From contig NZ_BAAAKI010000004.1 of NCBI RefSeq assembly GCF_039527675.1, positions 248,001 to 312,000 of the forward strand: a stretch of DNA of 64,000 nucleotides. Direction: 5' to 3'. Below, one piece after another: positions 8,447-16,010 of the stretch (position 1 is the first letter of the stretch; each line of letters opens with the position of its first letter). The DNA is from Luteococcus sanguinis (GTDB lineage: Bacteria; Actinomycetota; Actinomycetes; Propionibacteriales; Propionibacteriaceae). Below the pieces are notes generated by a model. The model did not search any database, had not been told where the DNA came from, and worked only from the letters and a program-made list of their open reading frames with translations. Made by a program: the position numbers and the translations under genes.

Positions 8447-8528
8447 GGCAGGTTGCCCGAGCGGCCAAAGGGAGCAGACTGTAAATCTGTCGGCATTGCC
8501 TACGTAGGTTCGAACCCTACACCTGCCA
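8447..8528 (+). tRNA. tRNA-Tyr (GTA)
   Basis: The acceptor arms GGCAGGT and ACCTGCC pair perfectly with discriminator A at 8528. The anticodon loop is CTGTAAA, giving GTA, and a long variable arm makes it 82 nt, as expected for tRNA-Tyr. The T-arm contains GGTTCGAACCC. CCA is not encoded. A TACAGT -10-like box lies at 8417-8422. Confidence 0.97.
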
Positions 8529-8529
8529 C

Positions 8530-8561
8530 AAGGCCCCGGATCTGAAAAGATCCGGGGCCTT
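8530..8561 (+). terminator. Rho-independent-type terminator of tRNA-Tyr
   Basis: A perfect 13-bp inverted repeat begins 2 nt after the tRNA: arms AAGGCCCCGGATC and GATCCGGGGCCTT around a 6-nt loop. A long U-tract is missing, as is common in actinobacteria. Confidence 0.8.
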
Positions 8562-8612
8562 GATGCTTGTCATGGGCACCTTCGTGCGCCAGCCATCCAG
8601 GCCGTACACAGC

Positions 8613-9335
8613 TCAGGCCAGCAGCCCCGCCGCCGCGATCTGCAGCGCATTGCCGAAGCTCGTCTCGCGTTCCTCGGCGCTCATGTCACCCGATCCGTCC
8701 TTGAGGTGGTCGGAGACGGTGAGCACGGTCAGCGCTTCCGCGCCCTCCAGCGCGGCGCAGGCGTACAGCCCGGCGGCCTCCATCTCGACGCCAAGGGTGC
8801 CGACGCGGTCCAGGCCCTCGGCGACATCAGCGCGGTTGAGGTAGAAGAAGTCGGACGAGTACACCGGCCCCACGTGCACCTGCGCACCCTCGGCGAGCTC
8901 CATCGAACGGGCCTGGTCGACGGCCCCCCGCAACATGTCGAAGCTCGCCGCGAGTGACATGGTCACGCCGGGGGTGTAGAGCGTCGAGACATTGGAGTTG
9001 GTGTGGGCGGCGTTGCCGATGATGACGTCGCGCACCTTCACCGCGGGGGAGATGCCGCCGCACGTCCCCACCCGGCAGATGCGCTTCACGCCGTAGAAGC
9101 GGAACAGCTCGGTGGCGTAGATCGACAGGGACGCGATGCCCATCCCGGAGGCCATCACGCTCATCGGGCTGCCCTGGTAGGTGCCGGTGTAGCAGCCGAT
9201 GCCGCGCACGTCGCTGACCAGCTGCGCGTCGGTGAGGAAAGTCTCCGCGATTCGGGCGGCGCGCTTCGGGTCGCCGGGCATCAGGACCAGTTCGGCGATC
9301 TGGCCGGCCTCTGCGGTGATGTGGGGAGTGGCCAT
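8613..9335 (-). CDS. deoD: Purine-nucleoside phosphorylase, DeoD type
   Basis: The 240-aa hexameric-type phosphorylase splits purine (deoxy)nucleosides to base and (deoxy)ribose-1-phosphate in salvage. Visible marks are the phosphate-binding MPGDPKRA near residue 20, CRVGTCGG, the GVEMEAAGLYA nucleoside pocket and the catalytic-aspartate segment LTVSDH near residue 208. The ATG at 9335 has AGAGGTGG a few nt upstream. A TAGGCT box about 48 nt before the start is a likely -10. The gene converges on the tRNA-Tyr terminator and has no operon partner. Confidence 0.95.
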   Translation of the reverse strand: MATPHITAEAGQIAELVLMPGDPKRAARIAETFLTDAQLVSDVRGIGCYTGTYQGSPMSVMASGMGIASLSIYATELFRFYGVKRICRVGTCGGISPAVKVRDVIIGNAAHTNSNVSTLYTPGVTMSLAASFDMLRGAVDQARSMELAEGAQVHVGPVYSSDFFYLNRADVAEGLDRVGTLGVEMEAAGLYACAALEGAEALTVLTVSDHLKDGSGDMSAEERETSFGNALQIAAAGLLA

Positions 9336-9760
9336 GGGTCCACCTCTCGTCGGGGCCTTTGAACGGCCGTCTGCGCGTTTAGCCTAGTGCCGCACTGGTT
9401 GGTCGTCTGCTCTTCGCCTTGCAGGAAGGCTTCGGTGCCATGGACCCCCCGAACCGGCACCTGCCACGCCGACTGCTTGCCCAACCCTGCGACGCCAACG
9501 CCACGATGTTCGAGCACCTGGCCCAGCACCGACTCACCACGGCCGACCTACCCCGCCACGATCCACAACGCCCGCGCCGCGGGTGAGGGCGGTGCGGTGC
9601 CAAGGACCTTTCGGCCGGGATCGCTGGCGGGATGATCATGCCGGGTCAGACGGGCAGGCAGGGCCCCAGGGGCTCGATTTGTGGCTGGCGCGCGCGTCCC
9701 CTACCATGGTGCGGGTCGCCCAAACGCCGAGAGGTGCGGACGGTGACAGCAGGACGAGAT
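9336..9760. other. Intergenic stretch without a recognisable gene
   Basis: Between deoD and the tRNA-Thr promoter I find only short overlapping open frames on both strands with no recognisable domain and no convincing start. The first 40 nt hold the deoD promoter and leader. The rest may be decayed sequence, but I cannot identify its ancestor. Confidence 0.5.
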
Positions 9761-9789
9761 TTGGACGAACCCTCCGGGGCCGCTAGATT
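9761..9789 (+). promoter_or_regulatory. Sigma70-type promoter of the tRNA-Thr operon
   Basis: TTGGAC (9761-9766) and TAGATT (9784-9789) are separated by exactly 17 nt, and the tRNA begins 13 nt after the -10. It probably drives tRNA-Thr, tRNA-Met and rpmG together. Confidence 0.7.
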
Positions 9790-9802
9790 TGTCGGTCGGC
9801 AA

Positions 9803-9875
9803 GCCCCTATAGCTCAGTAGGTAGAGCGTCTCCATGGTAAGGAGAAGGTCAGCAGTTCGATTCTGCTTGGGGGCT
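9803..9875 (+). tRNA. tRNA-Thr (GGT)
   Basis: The acceptor GCCCCTA pairs with TGGGGGC. The anticodon loop ATGGTAA gives GGT, and the T-arm is AGCAG-TTCGATT-CTGCT. The length is 73 nt. The conserved actinobacterial neighbours tRNA-Met and rpmG follow. Confidence 0.97.
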
Positions 9876-9940
9876 CTGATTGTCCACGGATGGCCGTTCA
9901 CCCAGCGGCCTCGGTTATCCGAGCGGTCCACGGACAACCT

Positions 9941-10015
9941 GGCGGGGTAGCTCAGGGGTAGAGCAAGCGGCTCATAATCGCTGTGTCGCGGGTTCGATTC
10001 CCGCCTCCGCTACCA
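9941..10015 (+). tRNA. tRNA-Met (CAT), elongator type
   Basis: The anticodon loop CTCATAA gives CAT. The acceptor GGCGGGG pairs with CTCCGCT (two wobble pairs), the T-arm is GCGGG-TTCGATT-CCCGC, and CCA is encoded at 10013-10015. The TAGCTCAGGGG D-arm and the absence of the initiator three-GC anticodon stem argue for elongator Met. A lysidine-modified tRNA-Ile2 also carries CAT, but the gene order supports Met. Confidence 0.93.
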
Positions 10016-10076
10016 ACAACTAGTCGTCGAAACGCTGTCGCCCGACAGCGCGCACCAAGCACACGAAGGAAACACC

Positions 10077-10247
10077 ATGGCCAAGAAGGGCGGGGACATT
10101 CGTCCCAAGATCACGCTTGCCTGCACCGAGTGCAAGGAGCGCAACTACATCACCAAGAAGAACCGCCGCAACGATCCCGATCGTCTCGAGCTGAAGAAGT
10201 TCTGCCCGAAGTGCAGCTCGCACACGGCGCACCGCGAGACCCGCTGA
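10077..10247 (+). CDS. rpmG: 50S ribosomal protein L33 (zinc form)
   Basis: The gene encodes 56 aa starting MAKKGGDIRPKITL. Two CxxC pairs (ACTECK and FCPKCS) bind zinc, which makes this the C+ form. The start follows GAAGGAAACACC, a good Shine-Dalgarno sequence. It lies 61 nt after tRNA-Met in the conserved tRNA-Thr/tRNA-Met/rpmG order. Actinobacteria often carry a second zinc-free L33 elsewhere, which cannot be checked here. Confidence 0.97.
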   Translation: MAKKGGDIRPKITLACTECKERNYITKKNRRNDPDRLELKKFCPKCSSHTAHRETR

Positions 10248-10266
10248 TCTCGTACTGAGTCTTCTC

Positions 10267-10302
10267 ACCAGGCCGTCGTCCCTCCCGGGGCGGCGGCCTG
10301 GT
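10267..10302 (+). terminator. Terminator of the tRNA-Thr/rpmG unit
   Basis: A 16-bp stem (ACCAGGCCGTCGTCCC with its complement, two G-T pairs, 4-nt loop) starts 19 nt after the rpmG stop. Confidence 0.75.
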
Positions 10303-10471
10303 GCCGTTCGCACCCGCTTGGTCGCACCGATCCCCGTCCAGAGCCGCACATTGCCCGGGCCTGGTCGAAATGCGTCCCCATGCCCCACGTTGACGCACAT
10401 TTCGCCCCGCCTGGGTCGTCCTTGTTGGGCCCTCGTCAACGGGGGCGGGCCCCAGCGGGCCGTTGAACCAA

Positions 10472-10507
10472 GATGGGGCGGTTCCCGTGACCGGGAACCG
10501 CCCCATC
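10472..10507 (-). terminator. Terminator of the phytase-like gene
   Basis: A perfect 16-bp inverted repeat (GATGGGGCGGTTCCCG and complement, loop TGAC) sits 20 nt past the stop of the minus-strand gene. Confidence 0.75.
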
Positions 10508-10527
10508 GTCGACCGAGGGCCAGTGCG

Positions 10528-12792
10528 TCAGCGTCCGAAGACCTTGCCCAGGTTGGCGAAGACGGTCTCGCCGGTCGCGTCCTTGACGCCGTCGTTGTCG
10601 GTGATGACGTACACGTCGCGGTTCGCGTCGATGGTCATGCCCTCCAGCTTCTCCTGGGTCCAGCCATTGGTGGACTGCAGAACGGGCAGCACGTCGTAGG
10701 CCAGTTCCTTGGCGACCACCGGCAGCTCCTGGCCGTCGCCCCCACCCGGACCAGCAACCGTGAAGGTGTACAGGCGCTTGACCTGCGCGTTCGGACCGTT
10801 CAGCTTGTCGCGCTCGATGACCGCGAGCTGGTCGGCCCCGTCCTTGGCGCCCACGTAGGTGATCTCGGACAGGCCGATCCAGTCACCGGCTACGTCGGTG
10901 GTCTCCAGCTGGTAGCCGTAGAAGGTCCACTCACCGGTCGCGACGTCGTAGCGTCCGATCCGGGTGACATCCTCGCCGCTGGCCTCGCGCTGCATCGCGA
11001 CGTACAGCACCGAGCCGTCGGCATTGCCGGTGACGCCCTCGATGCCCTGCTTGCCGAGCTTCGCGGTGTACCCGGCCGGCAGGGTCACCTCGCGCAGCAC
11101 CACACCGGCAGCGTCGGTCTCCACCAGCAGGTTGCCAGCGCCGGTCGCGCCCTCGACGCCGAGCCAGAAGCCCGAGCCGTCAGCCTTGCGCCACAGGCCC
11201 TCGACGTCGTAGCTCGCCTGCTTGCCTGCCTTGGTCACCGGGATCTCGGCGACGACCTGCGCAGGAGCCTGCGTCGCGTCGATCTCAAGGATCCGGGTGT
11301 TCTTGTACGCCGAATCGGTGGCGCTCCACAGCTTTCCGGCAACCGTCGGATCGGCGGTCAGGGCACCCAGCGCACCCCACGCGATCCCCGCATCCGAGGT
11401 GAGCTGCGGCCAGTTGCCGGACAGCTTCTTCTTCGTGCTCTTCGTGGCACCCGGGTTGAAGGTGTACAACTGCACGCTGGCGCGCACGTTCACCGACGCA
11501 TCGTCGGTCTCGCTGGAGACCACGAGCATGTTGCGCGAGGGCACCGGCAGGATGCCCTCGGGGCCATTGGTCGAGGGCAGCATCTGCTTGTAGACGGGGT
11601 TCGCGGGGTCGGTCACGTCGTAGACGGCCACGACATTCGCGCGCTCGGACCCGACGAAGGCGTAACGGGTGCCGCCGAAGGTGGCCACCGCCAGGCCTTC
11701 CGGTTCGATGCCCTTCTTGGCGGCCCGGTCCTCGGGCCAGGAGCCGTTGGCGATCACCAGCTGCTCCAGGGTGTTGCCCGCATCCCAGACGACGGCGCCG
11801 CTGGCGGCGTTGAAGACCGTCCACCCGCGGGTGCCACCCTTCCAGTCGCCCTCGTTGGCGGTGGCGACGTGGTTGTCGTCGACCCAGCCGATCGAGTCCG
11901 GCTCACGGCGGACGTCGGTGATCGAGCCGGTGGTGTCGATGACGCCGTCCTTCTTGACGTCGATCCCGGCGACGGTGTTGGTGCCGGCGCTGAACGAACG
12001 GACGACCGTGTTGTTGCGGAAGTCGATGATCGCGATCTGGTTGTTCTCCTGCAGCGTCAGCGCCGCGTAACGGCCGTCCGGGCTGATCTTCACGTACTCC
12101 GGCTCGGGATCCGACGGCGCGACCATGCCGGGAAGGTTGGTCAGCTCCGTGCGGCTGAGGGTCCAGTTCGCGGGGGCTCCGTCGAGGTGGACGGTGGTCA
12201 GGAAGCCGGCGGGCAGCTGCGGCAGGTCGCCGGCCTTGCCGCCGGCGGGGGCGAACTCCTCGTCGCGCTGGTTCTCGATGGCGATGGTTGCCCAGGCGCC
12301 GTCCGCGGTCACGTCGATGGAGTCGGGCTGCCCGCCCAGGTCGATGGTGCGCTCCAGCTCACGCGTCGACGCGTCGAAGACCAACAGCGCGCCCTTGGGG
12401 TTGGCGAAGTCACCATCGGTCTGGTCGACGCAGACCAGGATGTGCGAGCCGGTCGCGTACACGCTGGTGGGCTCACCGGGGACGTCAACGGTGCCGAGCG
12501 GCTTGGGGGAGTTGGCATTGCGGACGTCGACGAAGCCGATCCGCTGGCCCGCGGCGTCGGTGTAGACGACCGTCTTGCCGTCCGGGGTGATCGTCGAGAT
12601 CTCCGCGACGGACGCCTCGGAGGCCTGGGTGTTGAAGTAGGCCGGGAAGGTGGCGGTACGGGTGAAGGAACCGTGGTCGGGGGCCTGGCCGCGGCCATTG
12701 TTGGCCAGCGCATCCGGCGCACAGGTGAGCAGGCCGCCGGCGAGGGCGATCGAGGTGAGCGCCGCTGCGGCGCGACGCGAGGACTTCGGCAT
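10528..12792 (-). CDS. Secreted beta-propeller protein with esterase-like/phytase-family domain
   Basis: The protein has 754 aa. A signal peptide is clear: SSRR, a hydrophobic stretch and cleavage after DALA (residue 30). Residues 30 to about 400 look like a repeated beta-propeller (TPDGKTVVY, SPDGRYAAL, IEPEGLAVATFGG). The last 270 residues match the esterase-like activity of phytase family (YDVEGLWRKADGSGFWLGVE, WIGLSEITY, LAVIERDKLNGP, LEGMTIDANRDVYVITDNDG). Homologues are predicted phosphoesterases, but the substrate is unknown. The ATG at 12792 has GGAG 7 nt upstream, and the longer in-frame start at 12834 lacks a signal peptide. The gene sits backwards between rpmG and hadA, which are neighbours in many actinobacteria. 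PHO-box-like repeats lie 76-116 nt upstream. Confidence 0.85.
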   Translation of the reverse strand: MPKSSRRAAAALTSIALAGGLLTCAPDALANNGRGQAPDHGSFTRTATFPAYFNTQASEASVAEISTITPDGKTVVYTDAAGQRIGFVDVRNANSPKPLGTVDVPGEPTSVYATGSHILVCVDQTDGDFANPKGALLVFDASTRELERTIDLGGQPDSIDVTADGAWATIAIENQRDEEFAPAGGKAGDLPQLPAGFLTTVHLDGAPANWTLSRTELTNLPGMVAPSDPEPEYVKISPDGRYAALTLQENNQIAIIDFRNNTVVRSFSAGTNTVAGIDVKKDGVIDTTGSITDVRREPDSIGWVDDNHVATANEGDWKGGTRGWTVFNAASGAVVWDAGNTLEQLVIANGSWPEDRAAKKGIEPEGLAVATFGGTRYAFVGSERANVVAVYDVTDPANPVYKQMLPSTNGPEGILPVPSRNMLVVSSETDDASVNVRASVQLYTFNPGATKSTKKKLSGNWPQLTSDAGIAWGALGALTADPTVAGKLWSATDSAYKNTRILEIDATQAPAQVVAEIPVTKAGKQASYDVEGLWRKADGSGFWLGVEGATGAGNLLVETDAAGVVLREVTLPAGYTAKLGKQGIEGVTGNADGSVLYVAMQREASGEDVTRIGRYDVATGEWTFYGYQLETTDVAGDWIGLSEITYVGAKDGADQLAVIERDKLNGPNAQVKRLYTFTVAGPGGGDGQELPVVAKELAYDVLPVLQSTNGWTQEKLEGMTIDANRDVYVITDNDGVKDATGETVFANLGKVFGR

Positions 12793-12867
12793 GGTGTCTC
12801 CGATGGTGTGGTGGAACTGTCGAGTGGGGAACATGCGTGGGGGCGTGGGAGCAACCTCTCAGCGGCA

Positions 12868-12908
12868 GGTGAACGTGGGTTGGCCGCTCGGGTGAACCGG
12901 CCGTGAAC
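12868..12908 (-). promoter_or_regulatory. PHO-box-like direct repeat array (candidate PhoP site)
   Basis: On the minus strand the sequence has GTTCACG (12908-12902), GTTCACC (12897-12891) and GTTCACC (12874-12868), spaced 11 and 23 nt. Actinobacterial PhoP binds 11-nt direct repeats built on GTTCACC, so spacing and core both fit. The array lies upstream of the phytase-like gene and overlaps the likely -35 region of hadA. PhoP binding is inferred. Confidence 0.6.
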
Positions 12909-12923
12909 AGGTAGCCTCGTGGC

Positions 12924-13370
12924 ATGCCGATCACCCCAGAGCACGTGGGCCGCACCTACCCGCCCACCGAGCCCTATGTCGTCAGCCGCGCCAAGATCGC
13001 CGAGTTCGCCGAGGCCCTCGGTGGCGTCGAGGGCGGTGACCAGAACCCGGCCTACCGTGGGGACGATGCGATCGCACCGCCTACCTTCGCGATGGTGATC
13101 GGCTCGCAGGCCTGGGCCGCGCTCTTCGATGACGAGGAACTGGGCCTGGCCCTGATGCGCACCATGCATGCCGACCAGCAGTTCACCTGGCAGCGTCCGC
13201 TGCGTGCCGGGGACGAGGTCGTGGCCCAGCTGACGATCGAGAAGGTCCGCAACCGGGGCACCACCGACATGGTCACTGTCGCGGTCGACCTGCGCACCAC
13301 CGCTGGTGAGAGCGTCTGCACCGCAACCTCCCAGCTGATGCACACCCGTCCCGAAGGAGCCTCGGCATGA
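12924..13370 (+). CDS. MaoC-type dehydratase subunit, HadA-like (UPF0336)
   Basis: The 148-aa FAS1-like/MaoC N-terminal hot-dog protein resembles the stabilising subunit of the (3R)-hydroxyacyl dehydratase. Typical segments are GRTYPPTEPYVVSRAKIAEFA at the N-terminus, IAPPTFAMVI and MHADQQFTWQRPLRAGD. It lacks the catalytic DxxxxH, as expected for HadA. TAGCCT (12912-12917) ends 6 nt before the ATG and no Shine-Dalgarno is visible, so the mRNA is probably leaderless. It overlaps the HadB-like gene by ATGA. The true substrate is unknown because mycolic acids are not implied. Confidence 0.88.
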   Translation: MPITPEHVGRTYPPTEPYVVSRAKIAEFAEALGGVEGGDQNPAYRGDDAIAPPTFAMVIGSQAWAALFDDEELGLALMRTMHADQQFTWQRPLRAGDEVVAQLTIEKVRNRGTTDMVTVAVDLRTTAGESVCTATSQLMHTRPEGASA

Positions 13371-13831
13371 GCGACGCCGTCATCTTCGACCCCCCTGCCA
13401 TCTTCGACCCTCCTGCCATCTTCGACCCCGGCACCGTCGCCGTCGGCGACGTGTTGCCTGCGTTGGACGTCCACGTCACCCGCGAGCGTGTCGTGCGCTA
13501 CTCCGGCGCCTCCACCGACCTCAACCCGATCCACTTCAGCGACCGCCACGCCCAGGCCATCGGCCTGCCCGGGGTCGTGGCCCACGGCATGTGGACGATG
13601 GGCACTGCCCTGCGCGTCGTCACCGACTGGTGCCAGGACCCGGCCCGGGTCCGCTCCTACTTCGTCCGTTTCACCCGCCCGATCCAGGTGCCGGACGATG
13701 ACGAAGGCCTGCTGGTGCACTTCGGCGGCACCGTGACCGCGGTGGCCGACGGCGTGGCGACGATCGCCCTGGAGGCGAACTGTGGGGACGACAAGGTGCT
13801 GGGCGCCGTGAAGGTGGAGGTTGCGCTGTGA
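13367..13831 (+). CDS. MaoC-type dehydratase catalytic subunit, HadB-like
   Basis: The 154-aa hot-dog protein carries the catalytic R-hydratase motif YSGASTDLNPIHFSDRHA (Asp and His) followed by GLPGVVAHGMW. It would pair with the upstream HadA-like subunit to dehydrate (3R)-hydroxyacyl thioesters. Residues 5-22 are three copies of an IFDPP(A) hexapeptide, absent from the family as I know it. The ATG at 13367 overlaps the previous stop and has GGAG 9 nt upstream. The 3' end overlaps murB by GTGA. Confidence 0.9.
   Translation: MSDAVIFDPPAIFDPPAIFDPGTVAVGDVLPALDVHVTRERVVRYSGASTDLNPIHFSDRHAQAIGLPGVVAHGMWTMGTALRVVTDWCQDPARVRSYFVRFTRPIQVPDDDEGLLVHFGGTVTAVADGVATIALEANCGDDKVLGAVKVEVAL
13382..13435 (+). 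repeat. Three 18-nt in-frame tandem repeats in the hadB-like N-terminus
   Basis: Units at 13382, 13400 and 13418 each begin ATCTTCGACCC. The first two differ at one base and the third has diverged at its 3' end. They encode IFDPPA, IFDPPA and IFDPGT. Confidence 0.85.
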
Positions 13832-14988
13832 CCGAGCAGTTCGGCATCAAGATCTCGGCTGGCCCGGACGTTGACTCCGGGTGCGACGTGGCTCGCATCA
13901 AGGCACCGAGCACGCCGGCCACCGACATCTCGTCCTCGCTGGTGCTGGCCGACCACACCACCTTCCGCCTCGGTGGACCGGCCACCAAGCTGGTCGTGGC
14001 CACCACCGAGCAGGAACTGTGCGACGCGGTCCGCGCCGCCGACGCCGCGGGTGAGCCGCTGCTGGTGCTGTCCGGCGGCTCCAACCTGCTGGTGGCCGAC
14101 GAGGGCTTCGCGGGGACGGTCGTGAAGGTCGCCACCCGTGGCATCTCGGCCGACGTCTCCTCCTGTGGCGGCGCCTACGTGCGCGTCCAGGCGGGGGAGT
14201 GCTGGGACGAGCTGGTGGCCTATGCCATCTCGCAGGAGTGGTTCGGGGTCGAGGCCCTGTCGGGCATCCCCGGACTGGTCGGTTCCACCCCGATCCAGAA
14301 TGTCGGCGCGTATGGCCAGGACGTCAGCCAGACCATCGCCCGGGTCCGCACGCTCGACCGCGAGACCGGCGAGTTCCGCACCTTCACCTCGCAGCAGTGC
14401 GAGTTCAGCTACCGCGACTCGGTCTTCAAGCGCACCCGGATGCCCGCCGGGGGCCCCACCGGGCGCTATGTCGTGGTGGAGGTGCACTTCCAGTTCGAGC
14501 TGGGCAGCCTGTCGGCGCCCATCCGTTACCCCGAACTCGCCCGTCGTCTGGGCGTCGAGGCCGGACAGCGGGTCCCCTCGGCCACGGTCCGCGAGACGGT
14601 GCTGGCCCTGCGCGCGTCCAAGGGCATGGTGGTCGACCCCGCCGACCATGACACCTGGAGCGCCGGGTCGTTCTTCACCAACCCGCTGCTCGACGAGGAG
14701 GCAGCGGCGGCTCTCCCGGCCGACGCCCCCCGCTTCCCGGCCGATGGGGGACTGGTGAAGACCTCGGCGGCCTGGCTGATCGACCACGCCGGTTTCACCA
14801 AGGGCTACGGACAGGGCCCCGCCACCGTCTCCACCAAGCACACCCTGGCGCTGACCAACCGGGGCGAGGCGCGCACCAGCGACGTCGTCGCTCTGGCGGA
14901 CGAGATCCGCACGGGCGTCCAGGAACGCTTCGGCGTGACCTTGGAACCCGAGCCGGTACTGGTCGGATGCGCGGTGGGGACACGCTGA
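13828..14988 (+). CDS. murB: UDP-N-acetylmuramate dehydrogenase
   Basis: The 386-aa FAD enzyme reduces UDP-GlcNAc-enolpyruvate to UDP-MurNAc in peptidoglycan synthesis. Present are TTFRLGGPA, SGGSNLLVADEGF, the FAD-binding GIPGLVGSTPIQNVGAYGQD, CEFSYRDSVFK and the proton-donor serine in SAGSFFTNP. The first 35 residues precede the conserved core and carry little signal. The GTG start at 13828 overlaps the hadB-like stop. Linkage of murB to hadAB-like genes ahead of tRNA-Trp/secE is an actinobacterial arrangement. Confidence 0.96.
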   Translation: MTEQFGIKISAGPDVDSGCDVARIKAPSTPATDISSSLVLADHTTFRLGGPATKLVVATTEQELCDAVRAADAAGEPLLVLSGGSNLLVADEGFAGTVVKVATRGISADVSSCGGAYVRVQAGECWDELVAYAISQEWFGVEALSGIPGLVGSTPIQNVGAYGQDVSQTIARVRTLDRETGEFRTFTSQQCEFSYRDSVFKRTRMPAGGPTGRYVVVEVHFQFELGSLSAPIRYPELARRLGVEAGQRVPSATVRETVLALRASKGMVVDPADHDTWSAGSFFTNPLLDEEAAAALPADAPRFPADGGLVKTSAAWLIDHAGFTKGYGQGPATVSTKHTLALTNRGEARTSDVVALADEIRTGVQERFGVTLEPEPVLVGCAVGTR

Positions 14989-15021
14989 CGAGGCCTCCCG
15001 TCGGTGGGGCGCAGGCGCCGG

Positions 15022-15051
15022 TTCGACGTGACCGGGCAAACCGCCTACACT
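15022..15051 (+). promoter_or_regulatory. Putative promoter of tRNA-Trp/secE
   Basis: TTCGAC (15022-15027) and TACACT (15046-15051) are 18 nt apart and 38 nt upstream of tRNA-Trp. Confidence 0.45.
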
Positions 15052-15089
15052 GTTCATCTTGGTGGCACCCGCAGGTCGGGTGCCATCGA

Positions 15090-15162
<73 letters not shown>

Positions 15163-15252
15163 CGAAACGGGTTCTCCCGTTGACCAGGCAGGTCCGCCCG
15201 GACCGTGACGCACCACCGAGCAAGCCGAAAGGCACCAGAGCGAAGGAACACA

Positions 15253-15984
15253 GTGGCTGACGACCAGCGCCCCGAGCCTTTTGGCGACGACGAGGCACAG
15301 CTGAGCGACACGACTGACCCCGCTGGTGAGCAGCTTGCCGCCGACCTGCCCGCCCAGGCCGACAGCTATGAGCTCGTCGACACCGAGGCCGAGGAGATCG
15401 AGTTCGCCGACGTCGAGCTCGACCAGACCCCCTTCGACGCTGATCCCGCCGACGTCGTCATCGACGACGCAGCCCAGCTGGCCGCGGCCGAGCAGGCCGC
15501 CAGGAAGGCTCGTTCCAGCCGTCCCGTGAAGCGTCAGACGCCCCTGGCCGACGAATCGGTTGGCGCGACTGACAGCGTTGCCGAGATCGCCGACGAGCAG
15601 CCCGCCGCAGATCCTGCCGAGCAGGCAGCGATCGCGGCCCAGGTGGCCCGCCGCCGCCCGGTCAAGCGCGTCGCCCCCGAGCCCGAGGTGGCCAGCACCC
15701 GTCGCGCCGTCCGTCGCAAGCCGGTCGACAAGAGCGAGACCGGCACCCTCACGCCCACCCGCCAGGTCGCCTCCGCGGCCGCCGTGGCCGACCACGGACG
15801 CACCACGCCGATCGGTTTCGTGAACCAGGCCATCGGCGAGCTGCGCAAGGTCATCTGGCCCACGGGTGAGCAGCTCGGAAACTACTTTGCAGTCGTCCTC
15901 GTGTTCGTGTTGTTCATGATCGCGTTCGTCGGCCTGCTCGACTTCGGTTTCGGCTGGCTGCTTCTCAAGCTGTTCGGCAAGTGA
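15253..15984 (+). CDS. secE: Preprotein translocase subunit SecE with long N-terminal extension
   Basis: Only the last 60 of 243 residues are SecE: amphipathic FVNQAIGELRKVIWPTGEQ, then one transmembrane helix of about 25 residues and a short tail. The first 180 residues are acidic and Ala/Pro-rich with RRRP-VKR basic patches, and look disordered. Most bacterial SecE proteins of this class are 60-120 aa. The GTG at 15253 has AAGGA 8 nt upstream and is preferred over an in-frame ATG at 15205. SecE clamps the two halves of SecY in the membrane. It precedes nusG, as usual. Confidence 0.93.
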   Translation: MADDQRPEPFGDDEAQLSDTTDPAGEQLAADLPAQADSYELVDTEAEEIEFADVELDQTPFDADPADVVIDDAAQLAAAEQAARKARSSRPVKRQTPLADESVGATDSVAEIADEQPAADPAEQAAIAAQVARRRPVKRVAPEPEVASTRRAVRRKPVDKSETGTLTPTRQVASAAAVADHGRTTPIGFVNQAIGELRKVIWPTGEQLGNYFAVVLVFVLFMIAFVGLLDFGFGWLLLKLFGK

Positions 15985-16010
15985 CCTCTGTATCTGACAG
16001 GGAGTGGATT

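Noticed and set aside
9387..9635. Possible small gene between deoD and tRNA-Thr
   Set aside because: Overlapping frames on both strands, no ribosome-binding site, and a Pro/Thr/Arg-rich translation without relatives I recognise.
9941..10015. Initiator tRNA-fMet
   Set aside because: The D-arm and anticodon stem do not fit the initiator pattern, and the neighbourhood matches the elongator Met gene.
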